A stretch of DNA of 13,739 nt, taken from the NCBI GenBank assembly GCA_002372325.1, contig DFFT01000111.1:1-13739 (forward strand). The letters are read 5' to 3'. Origin of the DNA: Succinivibrionaceae bacterium UBA3769 (GTDB lineage Bacteria > Pseudomonadota > Gammaproteobacteria > Enterobacterales > Succinivibrionaceae). Each line of letters begins with the position of its first letter. Within the stretch, counting starts at the first letter, position 1. The translations under genes and the position numbers were made by a program. The notes beneath the pieces were generated by a model. That model was not told where the DNA came from and searched no databases. It was given only the letters and a program-made list of their open reading frames with translations. Of the stretch, positions 6,931-13,739 are shown one piece after another.

Positions 6931-9303
6931 GTGAACCCTATAGTAAAACAGTTTAAGTACGGTCGCCATACCATTACCCTGGAAACAGGGGCCATGGGCC
7001 GTCAGGCAGATGCTGCTGTTATGGCAAGCATGGATGATACTTCAGTATTTGTTACAGTAGTAGGCAAAAAGGAAAAGGATCCTGCCAAGGATGATCAGGA
7101 CTTTTTCCCGCTTACCGTTGACTACCAGGAACGCTCCTACGCAGCAGGACGCATTCCCGGCGGTTATTTCAAGCGCGAAGGCCGTCCGTCCGAAGGAGAA
7201 ACTCTCATTGCCCGTCTTATTGACAGACCCATCCGTCCGCTTTTCCCGGAGGGCTTCACCAACGAGGTTCAGGTTATTGTCACCGTAGTATCCGCCAATC
7301 CGGAAATTCCCACTGACATCATTTCTCTTATCGGCACCGGCGCTGCTCTGCAGATCTCCGGCATTCCGTTCAGAGGCCCGGTGGGAGCTGCCCGGGTAGG
7401 CTTTATCAATGGTCAGTATGTGCTGAATCCCCTGAAGTCCGAAATGCCCGAAAGCAAGCTCGACCTGGTAGTGGCAGGCACCAAGCCGGCCGTGCTTATG
7501 GTGGAATCCGAGGCTGACATTCTTCCTGAGGATACCATGCTGGGCGCTGTAATGTACGGACATGAGCAGATGCAGACCGCCATTGATGCCATTGTGGAGT
7601 TTGCCGCCGAGGTTAACAAGCAGCCCTGGGACTGGCAGCCTCCTCAGGTTGACGAGGGGCTTAAGAACAGAATCGGCGAGCTGGCCGGCGCAGCTCTGGG
7701 TGATGCCTACCGCATTACCGACAAGCTGGAACGCCAGAACAAGGTGCAGGAGATCCGCGAGACTACCCTGGCCGCTCTGGAAAACGAGGCTCAGGAAAGA
7801 GGCGAGGAGCTTAACAAGGCCCGCGCCGGACAGTATTTCCACTCTCTGGAAAAGAGCATTGTCCGCGAGAGAGTTCTTAACGGCGAACCTCGTATCGACG
7901 GCCGCAACACCAAGATGGTGCGTCCTTTGACAGTGGGCACCGGACTTCTGCCCCGGGTGCACGGTTCCGCTCTCTTCACCCGCGGCGAGACTCAGGCCAT
8001 GGTTACCTGCACTCTGGCCAGCGAGAGAGATGCTCAGATTATCGATGAGCTCTGCGGCGAAAGAACCGACAGATTCCTGCTGCACTACAATTTCCCGCCC
8101 TACTGCGTAGGCGAAACCGGCCGCATCGGTTCTCCGAAGCGCCGTGAAATCGGCCACGGCCGTCTGGCAAAGCGCGGTCTTTCCGCGGTGCTCCCGGATC
8201 CGGAGAGCTTCCCTTACACTATCCGGGTGGTTTCTGAAATCACCGAGTCCAACGGCTCCAGCTCCATGGCTTCAGTCTGCGGCGGTTCCCTGGCTCTCTT
8301 TGATGCCGGCGTGCCCTGCAAGGCTGCCGTAGCCGGCATTGCTATGGGCCTGGTAAAGGAAGGCGACAGATTTCAGGTGCTGACTGATATCCTGGGGGAC
8401 GAGGATCATCTGGGCGATATGGACTTCAAGGTGGCAGGCACCAGCGACGGTGTTACCGCTCTCCAGATGGACATCAAGATCGAAGGCATTACCCGCGAAA
8501 TCATGCAGATTGCTCTCAAGCAGGCTCATGAGGCCAGAATGCACGTGCTTTCAGTAATGAATCAGGCTATTCCGGCACCCCGCGCCGAGATCTCTCAGTT
8601 CGCTCCCCGCATTACCACCATTACCATTAACCCTGACAAGATCAAGGATGTTATCGGCAAGGGCGGTTCAGTAATCCGGGCACTCACCGAGGAAACCGGC
8701 ACTGAAATCAACATTACCGATGACGGTGTGGTTAAGATCGCCGCCGCTGACGGCATCCGCGCCAAGGAAGCTGTGCGCCGCATCAAGGAGCTCACCGCCG
8801 AGGTGGAAATCGGAGCCGTTTACCATGGCACCGTAACCAAGGTGGCTGAGTTCGGCGCCTTCGTTAACATTCTCCCCAACAAGGACGGTCTGGTGCACAT
8901 CTCTCAGATTGCCTGGGAAAGAATCGAGGATATTAACAACTACATCCAGGTCGGTCAGCAGGTTGACGTGAAGGTGCTGGCTCTGGACAGACAGGGCAGA
9001 ATCAAGCTCTCCATCAAGGAACTGATCCCGCCTCCTGAAGCTCCGGCAGAGGCTGAGACTCCCGCAGCTCCGCTTCCCGGCGATGATGAAATCAATGCCA
9101 TGATAAACGAGGATGACGGCGCCGAAGCTGCCGCTCCGGCTCAGGAACCTCAGGCAGAAGCTGAAGCCCCCGCTCCGGAAGCTCCTCAGGAAGAGCCCGC
9201 CGCTCCGGCTCAGGACGACAGCGAACCGGTGTTCGAGCCTGCTCCGCAGCCTGAAGCCGCCCCCGCTGAGAATCAGGAACAGCAGGATAAGCAGGAAAAC
9301 TAA
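6931..9303 (+). CDS. pnp: Polyribonucleotide nucleotidyltransferase (PNPase) with a long acidic tail
   Basis: 790 residues; enteric PNPase is about 711. The trimeric enzyme degrades RNA 3' to 5' with phosphate, releasing nucleoside diphosphates, and in gammaproteobacteria can join the RNase E degradosome. The start is GTG at 6931 with TAAGG eight bases upstream; the N-terminus NPIVKQFKYGRH matches the family. The order is two RNase PH-like halves (about 1-550), with catalytic Asp490 and Asp496 in GDEDHLGDMDFK; a KH domain from about 558 with DKIKDVIGKGG; and an S1 domain at about 626-697. Residues 698-790 are extra: a disordered, Glu/Pro/Ala-rich acidic tail ending QQDKQEN. The tail is in frame and uses the same codons as the rest, so it is real sequence. 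The gene has its own promoter, a short leader and a terminator after it. The E. coli RNase III-cleaved leader hairpin is not apparent. Confidence 0.97.
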   Translation: MNPIVKQFKYGRHTITLETGAMGRQADAAVMASMDDTSVFVTVVGKKEKDPAKDDQDFFPLTVDYQERSYAAGRIPGGYFKREGRPSEGETLIARLIDRPIRPLFPEGFTNEVQVIVTVVSANPEIPTDIISLIGTGAALQISGIPFRGPVGAARVGFINGQYVLNPLKSEMPESKLDLVVAGTKPAVLMVESEADILPEDTMLGAVMYGHEQMQTAIDAIVEFAAEVNKQPWDWQPPQVDEGLKNRIGELAGAALGDAYRITDKLERQNKVQEIRETTLAALENEAQERGEELNKARAGQYFHSLEKSIVRERVLNGEPRIDGRNTKMVRPLTVGTGLLPRVHGSALFTRGETQAMVTCTLASERDAQIIDELCGERTDRFLLHYNFPPYCVGETGRIGSPKRREIGHGRLAKRGLSAVLPDPESFPYTIRVVSEITESNGSSSMASVCGGSLALFDAGVPCKAAVAGIAMGLVKEGDRFQVLTDILGDEDHLGDMDFKVAGTSDGVTALQMDIKIEGITREIMQIALKQAHEARMHVLSVMNQAIPAPRAEISQFAPRITTITINPDKIKDVIGKGGSVIRALTEETGTEINITDDGVVKIAAADGIRAKEAVRRIKELTAEVEIGAVYHGTVTKVAEFGAFVNILPNKDGLVHISQIAWERIEDINNYIQVGQQVDVKVLALDRQGRIKLSIKELIPPPEAPAEAETPAAPLPGDDEINAMINEDDGAEAAAPAQEPQAEAEAPAPEAPQEEPAAPAQDDSEPVFEPAPQPEAAPAENQEQQDKQEN

Positions 9304-9336
9304 TCCCGGATTGTTCCTTAAGTCTTAAGTAATGAG

Positions 9337-9368
9337 AAGCCCGTTTCGGTCAGCCGAAGCGGGCTTTT
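9337..9368 (+). terminator. Intrinsic terminator after pnp
   Basis: AAGCCCGTTTCGG pairs with CCGAAGCGGGCTT (13 pairs, one of them a T-G wobble) around a TCAG loop, followed by TTTT. It begins 34 bases after the pnp stop. Confidence 0.85.
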
Positions 9369-9401
9369 ACGTTAAAGCCTTGCAGAATAACGCTCGCCCC
9401 T

Positions 9402-9517
9402 GCTGAACCGGATTTTGCCGGAAAAGATTCCGGCCCCCGGCCGCCCGGGGCTATCCCGGGCTCGCTGAGGTTCATCTCAGCAGGCTGTCCGGGTCAGGCA
9501 GGTTCAGCTCTCTTTTT
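9402..9517 (+). ncRNA. Candidate multi-branched structured RNA downstream of pnp
   Basis: Three perfect hairpins follow each other: GCCGGAA/TTCCGGC (9417-9434), GCCCGGG/CCCGGGC (9443-9461) and GCTGAG/CTCAGC (9464-9481). All three are enclosed by an outer stem GCTGAACC (9402-9409) with GGTTCAGC (9501-9508), and a T-rich tail (9509-9517) follows, as in a small RNA ending in a terminator. I see no good promoter right upstream and the area is GC-rich, which favours chance stems. It could also be a REP-type element. No known RNA family is recognised. Confidence 0.3.
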
Positions 9518-9532
9518 ATCTCCATTCCGCGA

Positions 9533-9580
9533 CGCTCATTGAAGATTTTTGCCCTGTATGGCAAATTTCTTCAATGAGTG
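9533..9580. repeat. 48-base imperfect inverted repeat
   Basis: Two 21-base arms (9533-9553 and 9560-9580) around a six-base loop CTGTAT match at 18 of 21 positions; the core CTCATTGAAGA/TCTTCAATGAG is exact. There is no T run in either direction. It could be a miniature mobile element, a protein-binding site or an mRNA hairpin; nothing in the window shares its sequence. Confidence 0.5.
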
Positions 9581-9639
9581 CTGCCGCGCGATAAGGCGGG
9601 AGTCTGCATGAGCCCCGGTATTCGTAAAATTCAGGTTTT

Positions 9640-9668
9640 TTGCCATTAAACTGCAAAGACGGTAAAAT
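9640..9668 (+). promoter_or_regulatory. Promoter of the small 126-residue gene
   Basis: -35 TTGCCA (9640-9645), 17-base spacer, -10 TAAAAT (9663-9668), with a T run (9635-9640) just ahead. The predicted start near 9675 leaves a short leader carrying GGGAG before the ATG at 9704 and excludes the upstream ATG at 9674. Confidence 0.75.
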
Positions 9669-9703
9669 GAGCCATGCCAGATCTTTTTTACCGGGAGACC
9701 TTC

Positions 9704-10084
9704 ATGAGAATATCTAAAGACCGCATCGAGTATCAGGGAGATGAATGCCGTGATCATGAACATGCCTGCAGCGTAATTAATCAATGTCTTTCCGGGGAGT
9801 TTTCTTTGGAGAAGATCTATTCCATTGAGGATGTTCAGAAGCTCCTGAGCGTTCTGGAAAGCAAACACTGGGAAATCGGCAGTCCGGTGCGTTTATCACC
9901 TGAAGACGGTTTGTTTGCATACAGAACTATTCCGAGCTGCGGCACCTTTGCTAACGGGATGAACTGGTTCTTTTTCTGGGAAGCAGCTCGCTCCGGGGGC
10001 GCCGAACTGGTTTTTATTGCCGGCCGTTCCGCTGATACCGGCATTGATATGCCCAGGAATCCTGCGGTTCTGTATGACTGGTAA
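9704..10084 (+). CDS. Small cytoplasmic protein of unknown function (126 residues)
   Basis: I do not recognise this protein. An ATG at 9674 is in frame, but it lies at the predicted transcription start and has no ribosome site; the ATG at 9704 follows GGGAG at the right distance, so I prefer it. There is no signal peptide or membrane segment. Visible features are four cysteines (residues 15, 22, 28 and 79), a helical centre (about 34-55, SLEKIYSIEDVQKLLSVLES), and an aromatic C-terminal half with NGMNWFFFWEAARSGG and ELVFIAGRSADTG. The end LYDW is also aromatic. It stands alone, with a strong promoter upstream and hairpins after it, and converges on the next gene. It could be a compact single-domain regulator or an immunity-type protein, but nothing in the sequence decides that. 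Confidence 0.75.
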   Translation: MRISKDRIEYQGDECRDHEHACSVINQCLSGEFSLEKIYSIEDVQKLLSVLESKHWEIGSPVRLSPEDGLFAYRTIPSCGTFANGMNWFFFWEAARSGGAELVFIAGRSADTGIDMPRNPAVLYDW

Positions 10085-10107
10085 GATTAATCCTATGGCT
10101 GTCATTA

Positions 10108-10136
10108 AACAGGAAGCGCAGCCGGGCCTTCCTGTT
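10108..10136. terminator. Hairpin after the 126-residue gene
   Basis: AACAGGAAG and CTTCCTGTT form a nine-pair stem around an 11-base GC-rich loop, 24 bases after the stop codon. No real T run follows on the plus strand, so termination is only probable. Confidence 0.45.
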
Positions 10137-10221
10137 ATGGCGCCGGTTCAGCCCGGGGCCTGGTTCAGGTTCGGGGTCATCTCATAACCCTCCCGCTGCT
10201 GCGCCGCTGAGAGCCTGAGGC

Positions 10222-10261
10222 AAAGATAAAACGGCATAGCCGCGCTGCACGACTATGCCGT
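10222..10261 (-). terminator. Intrinsic terminator of the DUF2799-type lipoprotein gene
   Basis: On the minus strand ACGGCATAG and CTATGCCGT (10231-10239 and 10253-10261) pair around a 13-base loop, followed by TTTTATCTTT. It lies about 60 bases after the minus-strand stop at 10323. Confidence 0.7.
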
Positions 10262-10322
10262 AATTTCCGAAATCCCTGAGCTTAATCCGCAAGCGGGGCT
10301 CTGGTCTGGCCGAAACAGCCGG

Positions 10323-11198
10323 TTAACGATACATGCAACTCTGTCTGTCGCTGTTCAGGTCAGGGTGGCGGGACGGATGATAGGAATGCTGATAGTCATC
10401 CAGCTTTCTCTTCAGACGCTGCTCGGCATGTCTGAGGCACTCCCACTGCTTTCTGTATCTGTTATATTCGTGATCGTCCTTGGCTCTGTCCATCCTTCTG
10501 TTGGCTTCTTCCATATCCCTTCTGATGGCATCGAATTCCCGGTTGGCCTTGGCGATGTTGTCCTTCATGGCCCGGGCATCTCTCATGGCATCGGGATAGG
10601 GCATTCTGTTGATTTCATTGCGGTAGTTTCTGACGGTGACTCTTCTGCCGTTTGCGTTGCTCAGCTTGCTGTAGTCATCCTGAGCGTGATAGCGCAGCTG
10701 CTCCAGGTAGCGGTAGTTGCTCCTGAGCTTATCGTACGTATCGCCGCGGAAGTTTCCGCTGTCCATAAGATCCCGGATGTCAGAGAGGTTTCTGTCGATC
10801 TCTTCAATCTGCTGGCCCATGTCGTATACCACGTAGCCGGCCTTGTAGTTCTCCACAAATTCACTTTCGTATCTGGTGCCGCGGCAGATATCGGTGAGGG
10901 TATAGCCCTGAAGACCGATGTTGTAAGCCCGGGAGGGATCGCAGAACACCTCGGCTCCCTGACGGCGGCCCTGATTATAGGAATTCCGGTCAACGTTAAC
11001 GTATTTGCTGCAGGCTTCCACATACTCGCCCAGCATGCCGGAGCCCTTGCCCTCAGTGCCGTCCTGGTATCCCTTGTCATACCAGTTGGTGGCATAGCAT
11101 TCTTCCTCTGACATGACTGCGCAGCCCTGAAGTCCGCTCAGGAAAAGTCCCAGAAGCGCGAGTTTGGCGGTCATTCCGGTTAATCTAAAAGTATTCAT
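10323..11198 (-). CDS. DUF2799-type lipoprotein with a long coiled-coil C-terminus
   Basis: 291 residues from the ATG at 11198. The frame reaches back to 11282, but those 28 residues would put a charged stretch ahead of the signal peptide; from 11198 the protein begins with a proper lipoprotein signal and lipobox LQGC, lipidated Cys26. Residues 34-106 carry the spacing I associate with DUF2799: CYATNWYDKGYQDGTEG, then a Cys, then SYNQGRRQGAEVFC, AYNIGLQGY and a last Cys, so four cysteines and repeated Gly-rich WxxxGxxDG turns. Residues 127-270 form long charged helices (EEIDRNLSDIRDLMD, REFDAIRRDMEEANRRMDR) likely to be a coiled coil. The C-terminus is His/Ser/Asp-rich with a Cys three from the end. 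Function of the domain is unknown; a periplasmic, membrane-anchored role is inferred. The ribosome site is weak. It ends at a good terminator. Confidence 0.85.
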   Translation of the reverse strand: MNTFRLTGMTAKLALLGLFLSGLQGCAVMSEEECYATNWYDKGYQDGTEGKGSGMLGEYVEACSKYVNVDRNSYNQGRRQGAEVFCDPSRAYNIGLQGYTLTDICRGTRYESEFVENYKAGYVVYDMGQQIEEIDRNLSDIRDLMDSGNFRGDTYDKLRSNYRYLEQLRYHAQDDYSKLSNANGRRVTVRNYRNEINRMPYPDAMRDARAMKDNIAKANREFDAIRRDMEEANRRMDRAKDDHEYNRYRKQWECLRHAEQRLKRKLDDYQHSYHPSRHPDLNSDRQSCMYR

Positions 11199-11522
11199 TT
11201 TTATGGTCTCTGCTCTGTCAAATTTATCTGCTTTCAGGCCGGTTCGGATGGAAAATCGCAGGCGGCAGCGCCTCCATATCATTTTTCCGTGCCGGGTATC
11301 GGCTGGTAAACGAAGCTCCGGGTTAACGGTTACGAATTTCTGCGGCCCCGGGAAACGGCTTCAGCGGGATTATATGCTGCCCCCCGGGATTCCCCCCGGA
11401 AATAATTCCAATCCCGTGAGCCGGTGCCGTTTTCCGGCAGGTTCGGTGTCTATTATTACGAGCAAGGTCACAAAAAATCAGTTTTCAGGAGAGTGCCAGA
11501 GGATACTGACCTGAGCCGGTTA
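11199..11522. other. Intergenic region between pilin and DUF2799-type lipoprotein genes
   Basis: Both neighbours are on the minus strand. The region holds GC-rich words, including two runs of CCCCCCGG separated by GATT around 11381-11400, and a TATAAT on the minus strand near 11373 without a matching -35. I see no gene and no clear intrinsic terminator for the pilin. Confidence 0.45.
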
Positions 11523-12197
11523 TCAGCAACCGCCGCTGTGAACGCCCACGGTGACGGCGGAACCTCTGGACTGGGCCCAGATCTCCAAAAAACAGGCCTT
11601 GGTGTCTGAGGTGTCATCCCGGGAACCGCTGGCGCTATAGGTACAGACGCTGCGGAGATCCTGATAGGTCGGGTAATATCTTTTGAGTCCCAGACACAGG
11701 GCTCCGGTGGGGCCCGGATGACTTACCAGAATCCAGTCATCGTCCTCGCAGAGCTGATCCCCGTTTTTCAGACAAGTGAGATTCATGGCTGTGCCAATGG
11801 AATAACGGGCCCGGCTGCTGTACGGAAAGCCGTTTTCCAGCCAGATGACGTTTTCATAATTGGTATAGTTGTTTTCGGTTAACGAGGAAAGATTGGCCGG
11901 ACAGGGGGAGGTCAGGCAGACGGCTCCCGTGGACACCCCGCTGATATAGGCCTTGGAGTCGATCAGCTTCAGAGCTGATTTCAGGGCTCCCTTTGCTCCG
12001 TTAAGAGCGGCAACGGAGGCATCCTTTTTCAGATCCATGAATTTCGGAGCAGCCGAGGCGGCCAAGATGCCAAGAATGACGATGACTACCACGAGTTCGA
12101 TAAGCGTAAAACCGGCTTCTTTCTTCCGGAGAGAAGAATTTGCCGGTGAAGCGGGAGCGGAGGGCGAAGGAGGTACGGGCATAGCTGCGGTTTTCAT
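11523..12197 (-). CDS. MSHA-like type IV prepilin with long leader and eight cysteines
   Basis: 224 residues. Type IV pilins are exported, cut by prepilin peptidase, and polymerised into a surface or periplasmic fibre. The cleavage site is KKEAG/FTLIELVVVIVILGIL: Gly29 then Phe30, with Glu34 as the conserved Glu5 of the mature protein. The following PKFMDLKKDA and ALNGAKGALKSALKLIDSKAY match the MSHA pilin (MshA) pattern well. The leader is 29 residues and rich in Pro, Ala and Ser; the ATG at 12197 follows GGAG, and no better start exists closer to the cleavage site. The mature part has eight cysteines (94, 99, 142, 150, 168, 185, 202, 224), far more than the single pair of most pilins, with Cys224 as the last residue. 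No assembly ATPase, peptidase or secretin gene is in the window, so it depends on machinery elsewhere. Confidence 0.85.
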   Translation of the reverse strand: MKTAAMPVPPSPSAPASPANSSLRKKEAGFTLIELVVVIVILGILAASAAPKFMDLKKDASVAALNGAKGALKSALKLIDSKAYISGVSTGAVCLTSPCPANLSSLTENNYTNYENVIWLENGFPYSSRARYSIGTAMNLTCLKNGDQLCEDDDWILVSHPGPTGALCLGLKRYYPTYQDLRSVCTYSASGSRDDTSDTKACFLEIWAQSRGSAVTVGVHSGGC

Positions 12198-12471
12198 AGG
12201 AACTCCATGGAGGACGATGATGCTGTAAGGATCAGGCAGAATAACATCCTGATTCTGACGGGAAACGGACAGCCTGCTGCAAATAAAGTACGCCGCCCCG
12301 CATTTTCATTTTAGCAGCGGGAGTTTCCGGAGCCAAGGAACAGGCGCGGGAAAAGCATGCTTTCGGAGGGCGGGAGACAAACTGATGATTATTATGAAAA
12401 CAGGCCTAGTTTTTGAGATAAAGAGCGCGGGAAGCGGCCTTGCCGCATTTTTCCGGAAGTCTTCCGCACCG
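12198..12471. other. Upstream region of the pilin gene
   Basis: No gene is credible here; the overlapping frames lack ribosome sites. It contains the candidate pilin promoter listed separately and a leader of about 100 bases with no clear hairpin. Confidence 0.4.
12308..12336 (-). promoter_or_regulatory. Candidate promoter of the prepilin gene
   Basis: On the minus strand: TTGGCT (12331-12336), 17-base spacer, TAAAAT (12308-12313). It is about 110 bases before the pilin start. The -35 is only a partial match. Confidence 0.4.
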
Positions 12472-12495
12472 AAAAAAGGGAAGCCGAAGCTTCCC
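12472..12495 (-). terminator. Intrinsic terminator of the MYG1-family gene
   Basis: On the minus strand GGGAAGC, loop TTCG, GCTTCCC, then six T. The stem is perfect with the stable UUCG tetraloop, 18 bases after the stop codon. Confidence 0.88.
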
Positions 12496-12513
12496 CTGCT
12501 GCCTTTAGCCCTG

Positions 12514-13491
12514 TCAGTCCTCTGACCCGTCGATCCACTTCCGGGCCATAAGATCGATGTCCTCCCGGGTTTCCGCGCCTCCTGTGAAGCCGGAGTTGTG
12601 CACAAAGGTCACGGTGGCGATGCCGGAAAGCTCCCGGAGAGCCTCTCCCTCCTTGCCTCTCCAGGCCCGGGGCGCATTGCAGCGGTTTACAAAACGGGAA
12701 GAGAGAGAACCCGGCAGTGACTGGATCCGGAAGCCCTTCTTGTCAGGGTAGATGGCGATTTTGCAGTTTTTGAAGACATCCCAGTTGTTCATAACCGCAT
12801 CAAACCAGGGGAGCTTCTGATTCAGCCGGAGGATTTCCGAACCGTCGTAGGCATTAAGCACCTCCTCTTCCTTTACCGTGTCGGAGAGGGTCTTGATAAA
12901 GACGTTCCGGTACAGCGTCGCCAGAGCCTTTACCGTGGCCATAAAGCGTTCCATCTGCTCGTCGTCGGTGCCTTCATGAAGGTTCTGCATGGCTACCAGA
13001 TAGGGGACTACCGGAGTGCGCATAAAGAACTGGTTCAGCCGGCTGTACACCGCGGTTTCCTCCGGGGTTTCCGGTTTGGCAATGCCGGCGGTGTAGCTGT
13101 CCAGCTGGCCGTTGTCGGTAAGATCGGTGTATTCCATGACATTTCTGTCGATGGCCGCAAAGGCTTTTTCATAGATGAGCTCCGGCAGTTCGCCCATTCC
13201 GGCCTCTTCAGCCAGCTTTTTCAGGAGGGGCATGCCGAATTTCCGCCAGATAAGCCCGGCCGTGGCGTACTTGATGCCGTTGTCCCGGAACATGCTGAAT
13301 TCCCGGGGATGGTGATCAAAGTGCTTCTCAAGATCAAACTGTCCGGATACGTCAATAACATAGTCCGCCTGCTCCATGGCCGCGGGATCCCGGGTGCGGA
13401 TGAAGCGGGTTTCCGGATCCAGAAGAGTAAAAATAACCGATGCGGTAACCTCGTCCGCATGAAAGGTGCCGTTATGGGTTGCTACCAGCAT
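12514..13491 (-). CDS. MYG1-family (UPF0160) metal-dependent hydrolase
   Basis: 325 residues. MYG1 proteins are DHH-like metal-dependent phosphoesterases; the eukaryotic member is a 3' to 5' RNA exonuclease, while the bacterial substrate is not established. The motifs are all present: ATHNGTFHADEV at 4-15 (His6, His11, Asp13 as metal-site candidates), DYVIDVSG at 43-50, HFDHHPREF at 57-65 (the DHH core), the AIDRNV segment near Asp115, and FVHNSGFTGGA at 296-306 near the C-terminus, which closes the family's second domain. The ATG at 13491 follows AGGAG at seven bases and gives the family N-terminus. It is cytoplasmic, monocistronic, with its own promoter and a strong terminator. No damage is seen. 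Confidence 0.92.
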   Translation of the reverse strand: MLVATHNGTFHADEVTASVIFTLLDPETRFIRTRDPAAMEQADYVIDVSGQFDLEKHFDHHPREFSMFRDNGIKYATAGLIWRKFGMPLLKKLAEEAGMGELPELIYEKAFAAIDRNVMEYTDLTDNGQLDSYTAGIAKPETPEETAVYSRLNQFFMRTPVVPYLVAMQNLHEGTDDEQMERFMATVKALATLYRNVFIKTLSDTVKEEEVLNAYDGSEILRLNQKLPWFDAVMNNWDVFKNCKIAIYPDKKGFRIQSLPGSLSSRFVNRCNAPRAWRGKEGEALRELSGIATVTFVHNSGFTGGAETREDIDLMARKWIDGSED

Positions 13492-13586
13492 ATTGAATCT
13501 CCTGCCGATTGTCTGAAGCCGGCGGTTAGTACGGCCGGTCTTAAAATATTGCCTGTCGCTCTCTCGGAATTGCTCTGTCAGCAGGC

Positions 13587-13615
13587 ATTGTACAGATTTT
13601 CAGCGGCATTTTCGA
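13587..13615 (-). promoter_or_regulatory. Candidate promoter of the MYG1-family gene
   Basis: On the minus strand: TCGAAA (13610-13615), 17-base spacer, TACAAT (13587-13592), about 95 bases before the start codon. The -10 is good, the -35 partial. Beyond it, up to the window edge, I see no supported gene. Confidence 0.5.
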
Positions 13616-13739
13616 CAGTTTAAGAGGCATAACCTGTTAAATGTGATGCTGCAGCCTGCGACAGGAGCGTCAGTTTCCGGGCTCTTCAGGGGGAATGCCG
13701 GTTTATCCCTCGGCAGTCTTCGGAGCGCCCCGGCAGCTT

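Noticed and set aside
7042..8157. 371-codon open frame on the minus strand inside pnp
   Set aside because: It is wholly antisense to highly conserved PNPase sequence, and its length is due to biased codon use in pnp.
9472..9570. Minus-strand open tail reading ...IFNERRGMEIKRELNLPDP..., resembling the end of a lost protein
   Set aside because: It is about 32 codons after an in-frame stop and lies across the palindrome and the structured region; no family could be named, so a relic gene is not supported.
9536..9868. 110-codon minus-strand frame overlapping the 126-residue gene
   Set aside because: It runs antisense through the promoter and first part of a gene with much better start signals and has no family resemblance.
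11373..11400. TATAAT on the minus strand with adjacent C/G runs
   Set aside because: No acceptable -35 element at the right distance and no gene placed to use it well; the C/G runs do not form a clear terminator.
13633..13739. Plus-strand frame open to the right edge from an ATG near 13645
   Set aside because: There is no ribosome site, the composition is low in information, and the stretch is too short to judge.

Overview
The window looks like a chromosomal segment of a gammaproteobacterium. RluC, RuvC, ribosomal protein S15 and PNPase all read very close to the enteric versions I know, and a type IV pilin of the MSHA type is present. Base composition is moderately GC-rich, rich in CCGG words, with a clearly more AT-rich left edge. 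A gut-type member of Aeromonadales (for example Succinivibrionaceae) would fit, but that is a guess from general impression.

Layout. (i) 1-2559: an edge-cut secreted protein on the minus strand, whose last visible residues resemble the Cys motif of MshQ/DUF6701 proteins, and a minus-strand gene resembling only the N-terminal DNA-binding part of a TnsB (Tn7-type) transposase, with no DDE catalytic domain. (ii) 2851-3822: rluC on the plus strand. (iii) 4008-4589: three minus-strand tRNA genes, Val(UAC), Lys(CUU) and a second identical Lys(CUU), with two good promoters. (iv) 4908-9303: a plus-strand block of a lipoprotein with an internal duplication, ruvC, rpsO and pnp. rpsO and pnp each have a clear sigma-70-type promoter and a terminator follows each of them. 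(v) 9369-9640: a structured intergenic stretch with nested inverted repeats. (vi) 9704-10084: a small unrecognised protein behind a strong promoter. (vii) 10323-13491: three minus-strand genes, a DUF2799-type lipoprotein with a long coiled coil, an MSHA-like prepilin with a long leader and eight cysteines, and a MYG1-family metal-dependent hydrolase.

How the genes relate. The core is RNA and translation machinery: rRNA pseudouridylation (RluC), tRNAs, S15, and RNA decay (PNPase), together with Holliday-junction resolution (RuvC). Around it sit envelope genes: two lipoproteins, a pilin and a possible pilus-associated secreted protein. No pilus assembly machinery, ruvA/ruvB, or other transposon genes are inside the window. 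I see no CRISPR array, no intact insertion sequence, no phage module and no obvious multi-gene defence system. The best candidates for something undescribed are the TnsB-like protein without a catalytic domain, the duplicated lipoprotein beside ruvC, and the structured region downstream of pnp.
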